DNA from: Oscillospiraceae bacterium
Lineage (GTDB): Bacteria; Bacillota; Clostridia; Oscillospirales; Oscillospiraceae
Direction of reading: 5' to 3'
Length of the DNA: 44,924 bases
NCBI GenBank assembly: GCA_017436035.1
Contig: JAFSDV010000002.1
Location: forward strand, 1 to 44,924
In this document: in pieces, positions 40,084-44,924 of the stretch
How the letters are laid out: each line of letters opens with the position of its first letter
Position numbering within the stretch: the stretch's first letter is position 1
The notes under the pieces: model-generated
Seen by the model: only the letters and a program-made list of their open reading frames with translations
What the model was told of the DNA's origin: nothing
Databases searched by the model: none
Program-made: the position numbers and the translations under genes

Positions 40084-43000
40084 ATGGACGAGCAAGTGTT
40101 TTTTTTGAATATGTTTCCGGACTATGAGCCGCCTGAAGACCTGCAGCAGGTTCTTTCTCAGGCGGCTGTAGTTGCTGCGGATATTGATCCGGCAAAAGGG
40201 ACAGTTGCGGCAGTGATCCATTCCGGGCAGTATATACCCAAGAGAAGCCTGAACAGCGTATCTTCTGACATATGCACCATATATGGATTGCGGTCTTTGG
40301 AGCTGACGGCGACCCACCCGGCTGATCAACTGACAAAAATTGAGCCGGAGGAACTGATGGGTCTGTTTGTGGCTCAAAACTCCATGGCGCGGGGCAGCCT
40401 TGCCGGTGCACAGTGGCAGTGGACAGGAGAGAAGCTGACGGTTCAGTTGGTAGCGAATGGCAAGGAGTCTTTGGTCGAATGTGTACCCCAGGTGACAAAG
40501 CAGTTGCAGGAGCGGTTTGGGGTTTGTGTCACTGTCGAGATTCGGCAGGGTGAGAATCTTGAGGGTGAAGCGCTGTTTGCAGCTATGGAGAAAATGCGCG
40601 GTTCGTTATTGCAAACAATGCCGAGAACTGTTGCAGCATCTGTTAAAAATGAACAGCCTGTTCAGGAAAGTGATGCATTTTACGGAAAATCCTTTAAGGG
40701 TAAGCCTGTATCCATGCAGGAACTGAATTTGGATATGGGTACAGTGATCGTTGAGGGCAAGGTCTTCAACATCGAGCACAAAGAGCTTTCCAAGCGCAAT
40801 GCCTGGGTTATAAACTTTGATATTACAGACCACATTTCTTCTGTACGGGTTAGTCGTTTTCTCGAAAATAAAGAGGCAAAGCCCATATTGGAACAGATTA
40901 AGCTGGGCAGCGTGGTAAAGGTTCAGGGAAAGCTGATGGTGGACAATTTCACCAACGAAATGGTTCTCAAGCCTTTTGCAATTATGCCCGGAAGCTTGCC
41001 GAAACGGAAAGATACTGCAGAGGGCATGAAGCGTGTGGAGCTGCATTTGCATACCACCATGAGTAATATGGATGCGCTGACTATTACGAAAGAGGCCATT
41101 AAACAGGCGGCGGCTTGGGGACACCGGGCTATTGCCATTACAGATCACGGCTGTGTTCAGTCTTTTACGGATGCGCTTCATACGGTTGAAGACAGGAAAG
41201 GCGCGCCAAAGGTTGCCGGGACTGATGAGGATATTAAGATCCTTTACGGATGCGAGGCATACTATGTCAACGATGTTGACGATCTGGTGGCTGTCCGCGG
41301 TCAGAAAAATATAAATTTTGATGATGAATATGTAGCATTTGATTTGGAAACCACAGGTCTTTATGCGCGCCGTGACAGGATCATTGAGATCGGTGCGGTG
41401 CGAATGAAAAACGGTCAGGAGATCGACCGTTTTCAGACCTTTGTTGATCCCGGCTGTACGCTGGAAAAACGGACTGTGGAGCTGACGGGCATTACCGACG
41501 AAATGCTCCGTGGCGCACCTGAAATCCAGCAGGCACTGCCGGCGTTTTTGAGCTTTGTGAAGGACAGTGTCCTTGTTGCACATAATGCGTCCTTTGATAT
41601 CAGCTTTATTGAAAAAGCCTGTGCAGAGCAGGGAATTGACCAGGCGTTTACTTGTGTGGATACCCTGGCGTTGTCCCAGAATCTGCTGCCTCAGCTGAAC
41701 AGATTTTCGTTGGATGTGGTAGCGAAGGAATTTGAGTTAGAGGACTTTAACCATCACCGTGCCGGTGACGATGCCCTGATCTGCGGTAAGATTATGGGGC
41801 GTCTGGTAGAGCTTCTGAAGCAGATGGATGTGCAGGACCTGCAGTCTGTCAATCAGGCGATGGAGCCGTTGCGAATTGCTTATCGGCAGCGTGCGGCGCA
41901 TGCGCCCTGTCAGCATATCGTGCTGTTTGCGAAAAATCAGCTCGGTCTGCGGAATCTTTATCATTTGATTTCGGATGCCAATTTGAAATATTTCAAAAAA
42001 TTCCCCCGGGTATTTAAGTCTGAGCTTATCAAGCTGCGCGAAGGTCTGATCGTCGGCTCAGCCTGTGAAAACAACGAGCTGTTTCAGGCGGTAGTTATGG
42101 GCAGAGGACAACAGGAGCTGGAGCGTATCGCGGCTTTTTACGATTATTTGGAGGTCCAGCCTGTTGCCAATAACCGTTTTATGCTTACACCCAAAAAAGA
42201 AGGGGAGCAGCCTGTTGCTGCCAACGGGGAAGAGCTTTACAGCTTTAACCGGGATGTGGTCGCGTTGGGTGATAAGCTTGGAAAAATGGTGGTTGCAACC
42301 GGTGATGTCCATTTCCTGAATCCGGAGGACGAGGTGTTCCGCCATATCCTGCTGGCAACCAAGGGCTTCCCGGATGCGGATAAGCCTAATCCGTTGTATT
42401 TCCGTACCACTGATGAGATGCTGCAGGAGTTTTCCTACCTTGGAGAGGAAAAGGCCCGGCAGATCGTCATCACAAATCCCAACAGCATTGTGGATATGTG
42501 CGAAAAGGTACGCCCCGTTCCCAATAATTTGTTTGCACCGAAGATCGAAAACTCCGTTGAAGATCTGAAAGCGTTGGTGTATGGAAAAATGCACCGGCTT
42601 TACGGCGAAAATCCGCCGGAGCTGATTGTGAAGCGTGTAGAAACAGAGCTGAATGACATTATTAACTGTCATTATGATGTGATCTATATGTCTGCCCAGC
42701 GGCTGGTGCAGAACTCCTTGGAAAACGGTTATCTGGTCGGCTCCCGTGGCTCTGTTGGCTCCTCAATCGTTGCGTATATGTCGGGTATCACGGAGGTTAA
42801 TTCCTTCCCACCCCACTACCGTTGCCCCAATCCGGCGTGCAAGTATACTACGTTCGATGTGCCGAAGGGCTTTGAATGCGGCGCAGACCTGCCGGACGCG
42901 GTCTGTCCGAAATGCGGCACACCGTACGCAAAAGAGGGCTTTAACATTCCGTTCGAAACATTTCTTGGCTTCGGCGGCGACAAGGTGCCGGATATTGACC

Positions 43001-44415
43001 TGAACTTTTCCGGTGAATACCAAGCACGTGCTCATGCCTACTGTACCGAGATGTTTGGAAAAGCCCATGTATTCCGGGCGGGAACAGTGGGTACGGTGGC
43101 TGAAAAAACAGCCTTCGGATATGTGAGAAAGTATTTGGAGGAGCGGGGGAAGACTGCTTCCAATGCGGAAAAAGCCCGGTTGGCAAACGGCTGCGTCGGT
43201 GTACGCAGAACCACCGGTCAGCATCCCGGCGGTCTGGTAGTCATCCCGCAGGAAAACGAGATTTGGGATTTCTGCCCGGTGCAGCACCCGGCTGATGATC
43301 CAAATTCCGATCAGATCACGACCCATTTTGAATACCACTCCATGGAAGAAAATCTTCTGAAGCTGGATATGCTGGGTCATGATGACCCGACGATGATCCG
43401 GATGATGGAGGATATGACCGGCGTGGATGCTAAAACCATTCCACTGGACGATCAGGATACCATGTCCATCTTTACATCCTCCAAGATTTTGGGCTATGAG
43501 GATGATCCGCTTCTAGGACCTACCGGCGCAGTGGCGGTGCCTGAGTTCAATACCCGTTTTACAAGAGGAGTTCTGCTGGACACAAAGCCGACGAAATTTG
43601 ATTTCCTCGTCCGTATTTCCGGCTATACCCACGGAACGGATGTGTGGCTGGGCAACGCAAAGGATCTGATTGTTTCAGGTACTGCCCGGGTAGATCAGAC
43701 CATCGGCTGTCGTGATGACATTATGATCTATTTGATTTCCTGCGGACTGCCGGAAAAGCGTGCCTTCAAGATTATGGAATCGGTGCGTAAAGGCAGGGGA
43801 TTACCGGATGGTGCTGAACAGGAAATGATCGATGCAGGTGTGCCGGATTGGTATATCAATTCCTGTAAAAAGATCAAATATCTGTTCCCGAAGGCTCATG
43901 CGGTGGCTTACGTTATGATGGCGTTCCGGATTGCCTGGTTTAAGGTAAATTATCCCTTGGCGTTTTATGCGGCGTATTTTTACCGCAGAAGTCAAAAGGG
44001 CGGCTTTGATGCTGTGCTGATGACCCAGGGGAAGGACGCGGTTGTTGCCAATATTAAGGCGATCGATGACAATGAAAACGCCACCGCCAAGGATGAAGAC
44101 CTGCTGACCACCTTGGAAGTTGTGTATGAGTTTTATCTGCGGGGACTGGAATTTTTGCCCATAGACCTGTATAAAAGTGATTCAAAGAAGTTCCTGATCG
44201 AAGACGGAAAGCTGCGCCCGCCTTTTGTAGCCATTTCCGGACTTGGTGAAAGCGCGGCGGAGGATCTAGTAAAGGGCAGAGAAGGAAAGCGGTTCTTATC
44301 TGTTGAGGAAGCAGCGGCTGCCTGTCCTAAGGTTTCCAAGACCCATATCCAAATGCTCAAGGATGCGGGAGCCTTTGGAGATATGCCGGAGACAGACCAA
44401 ATCAGCCTGTTCTAG
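40084..44415 (+). CDS. polC: DNA polymerase III alpha subunit, PolC type
   Basis: This 1443-residue replicative polymerase is typical of low-GC Gram-positive bacteria. In order it has an N-terminal domain, an OB fold near 210-310, the PHP domain starting with [13 protein letters not shown] near 318, and an inserted 3'-5' exonuclease near 416-585 ([21 protein letters not shown]). The polymerase core follows, with GSRGSVGSS, a zinc site (CPNPAC and CPKCG near 915-945) and the catalytic [12 protein letters not shown] near 970; a helix-hairpin-helix end closes it. Length is close to Bacillus PolC. The ATG at 40084 follows AGAGGAAAC. The gene ends one base before the ribosome-binding site of the next gene. 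Confidence 0.98.
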   Translation: MDEQVFFLNMFPDYEPPEDLQQVLSQAAVVAADIDPAKGTVAAVIHSGQYIPKRSLNSVSSDICTIYGLRSLELTATHPADQLTKIEPEELMGLFVAQNSMARGSLAGAQWQWTGEKLTVQLVANGKESLVECVPQVTKQLQERFGVCVTVEIRQGENLEGEALFAAMEKMRGSLLQTMPRTVAASVKNEQPVQESDAFYGKSFKGKPVSMQELNLDMGTVIVEGKVFNIEHKELSKRNAWVINFDITDHISSVRVSRFLENKEAKPILEQIKLGSVVKVQGKLMVDNFTNEMVLKPFAIMPGSLPKRKDTAEGMKRVELHLHTTMSNMDALTITKEAIKQAAAWGHRAIAITDHGCVQSFTDALHTVEDRKGAPKVAGTDEDIKILYGCEAYYVNDVDDLVAVRGQKNINFDDEYVAFDLETTGLYARRDRIIEIGAVRMKNGQEIDRFQTFVDPGCTLEKRTVELTGITDEMLRGAPEIQQALPAFLSFVKDSVLVAHNASFDISFIEKACAEQGIDQAFTCVDTLALSQNLLPQLNRFSLDVVAKEFELEDFNHHRAGDDALICGKIMGRLVELLKQMDVQDLQSVNQAMEPLRIAYRQRAAHAPCQHIVLFAKNQLGLRNLYHLISDANLKYFKKFPRVFKSELIKLREGLIVGSACENNELFQAVVMGRGQQELERIAAFYDYLEVQPVANNRFMLTPKKEGEQPVAANGEELYSFNRDVVALGDKLGKMVVATGDVHFLNPEDEVFRHILLATKGFPDADKPNPLYFRTTDEMLQEFSYLGEEKARQIVITNPNSIVDMCEKVRPVPNNLFAPKIENSVEDLKALVYGKMHRLYGENPPELIVKRVETELNDIINCHYDVIYMSAQRLVQNSLENGYLVGSRGSVGSSIVAYMSGITEVNSFPPHYRCPNPACKYTTFDVPKGFECGADLPDAVCPKCGTPYAKEGFNIPFETFLGFGGDKVPDIDLNFSGEYQARAHAYCTEMFGKAHVFRAGTVGTVAEKTAFGYVRKYLEERGKTASNAEKARLANGCVGVRRTTGQHPGGLVVIPQENEIWDFCPVQHPADDPNSDQITTHFEYHSMEENLLKLDMLGHDDPTMIRMMEDMTGVDAKTIPLDDQDTMSIFTSSKILGYEDDPLLGPTGAVAVPEFNTRFTRGVLLDTKPTKFDFLVRISGYTHGTDVWLGNAKDLIVSGTARVDQTIGCRDDIMIYLISCGLPEKRAFKIMESVRKGRGLPDGAEQEMIDAGVPDWYINSCKKIKYLFPKAHAVAYVMMAFRIAWFKVNYPLAFYAAYFYRRSQKGGFDAVLMTQGKDAVVANIKAIDDNENATAKDEDLLTTLEVVYEFYLRGLEFLPIDLYKSDSKKFLIEDGKLRPPFVAISGLGESAAEDLVKGREGKRFLSVEEAAAACPKVSKTHIQMLKDAGAFGDMPETDQISLF

Positions 44416-44426
44416 GAGGAGTTGTT

Positions 44427-44924
44427 ATGCAAGATATCGGAACACAGTTTCACATTCGCTGCAAACCCGAGGATGTAGGCAGGTATTGCTTCCTTCCCGG
44501 TGATCCGGGTCGCTGTGAAGCCATCGCAAAGCATTTTGATGATCCGGTACATATCGGCATGAACCGGGAATACAACATTTACACAGGTTATCTGCTTGGA
44601 GAAAAGGTCTCCGTATGCTCTACCGGTATTGGCGGACCGTCTGCTTCCATCGCCATGGAAGAGCTGCACAATATCGGCGTAGATACCTTTATCCGCGTAG
44701 GAACTTGCGGCGGAATCGCAATGGATGTATTGCCCGGTGATGTGGTGGTAGCCAGCGGAGCGGTTCGGTTTGAGCATACATCGGTTGAGTATGCGCCTAT
44801 CGAATTTCCCGCAGTGCCGGATTTTGCCGTGGCGCAGGAATTGAAGGCAGCCGGTGAAACTTTGGGATACAGAACCCATGTAGGTGTTGTTCAGTGCAAG
44901 GATTCCTTTTACGGACAGCATGCA
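44427..44924 (+). CDS. Uridine phosphorylase, 5' part (cut by window end)
   Basis: The first 166 codons of a nucleoside phosphorylase (PNP/UDP family, trimer-of-dimers type) are present. [15 protein letters not shown] (phosphate-binding), [28 protein letters not shown] and RVGTCGGIA are diagnostic. The N-terminal pattern and [11 protein letters not shown] resemble uridine phosphorylase more than DeoD, so uridine is the likely substrate. AGGAGG (44414-44420) overlaps the polC stop codon, so it is probably the next gene of the operon. The C-terminal third is beyond the window. Confidence 0.85.
   Translation, partial: MQDIGTQFHIRCKPEDVGRYCFLPGDPGRCEAIAKHFDDPVHIGMNREYNIYTGYLLGEKVSVCSTGIGGPSASIAMEELHNIGVDTFIRVGTCGGIAMDVLPGDVVVASGAVRFEHTSVEYAPIEFPAVPDFAVAQELKAAGETLGYRTHVGVVQCKDSFYGQHA

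Noticed and set aside
42826..42920. Zinc-finger-like insertion in PolC as a novelty
   Set aside because: The Cys motifs just before [12 protein letters not shown] are a normal part of PolC-type polymerases.

Overview
The window reads as chromosomal core genome of a spore-forming, low-oxygen Firmicute of class Clostridia, most likely in the Oscillospirales (inference). The support is a PolC-type polymerase, the spoIIGA-sigE pair, a SPOCS-LysM spore-coat-type protein, Rex, the pyrH-frr-uppS-cdsA-dxr-rseP-ispG-polC gene order, and small Clostridia families (DUF896, DUF951, DUF1294). Genes are dense and often coupled by ATGA overlaps. Good SigA-like -35/-10 pairs and strong intrinsic terminators separate the units. 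No intact mobile element, CRISPR array or rRNA gene is visible.

Layout. 1-700 holds a minus-strand TPP riboswitch with its terminator (target gene beyond the left edge), a cluster of TTAGCA repeats, an unusual tRNA-Arg(CCU) and a 5' half of a second tRNA-Arg(CCU), together resembling an old integration site. 849-6500 holds an SH3b/C39 secreted protein, metY, asnA, an HtrA protease and a tRNA-Ser(GCU). 6255-12000 holds ylmH with a DUF896 gene, two coupled flavoproteins, a DUF1294 protein, a lipoprotein and a WYL regulator. 12192-16129 holds endonuclease IV followed by an FHA-SEDS fusion and its class B PBP. 16336-21144 is a complete Liv-type ABC importer. 21188-22959 has a 49-residue membrane microprotein and a SPOCS-LysM protein. 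23170-25226 is a two-gene metal-GTPase operon. 25324-29166 has rarA, DUF951, spoIIGA-sigE and rex. 29196-33636 (minus strand) holds a large BspA-like repeat protein and glnS. 33847 to the end is one long operon from pyrH to polC, with a uridine phosphorylase cut by the window edge.

How the parts work together. The FHA-SEDS polymerase and the PBP should form one glycan polymerase/transpeptidase pair. SpoIIGA matures pro-SigE. The last operon links nucleotide supply, ribosome recycling, isoprenoid/undecaprenol and phospholipid synthesis, membrane proteolysis and replication. The two P-loop GTPases look like a metal-handling module: one has a CxCC motif and a loop with about 35 His and 9 Cys, and the other is fused to a YcgQ/TIGR03943-like Cys domain.

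The least explained signals are these: a tRNA in which the universal G19-C56 pair is replaced by U19-A56, beside a tRNA half that ends just after the anticodon loop; the TTAGCA cluster; an identical 13-base operator-like word in the promoters of the WYL regulator and of the BspA-like protein 20 kb away; the GTPase fusion; and the microprotein whose ribosome-binding site lies inside a terminator stem. All family calls were made by eye from sequence motifs, without database searches.
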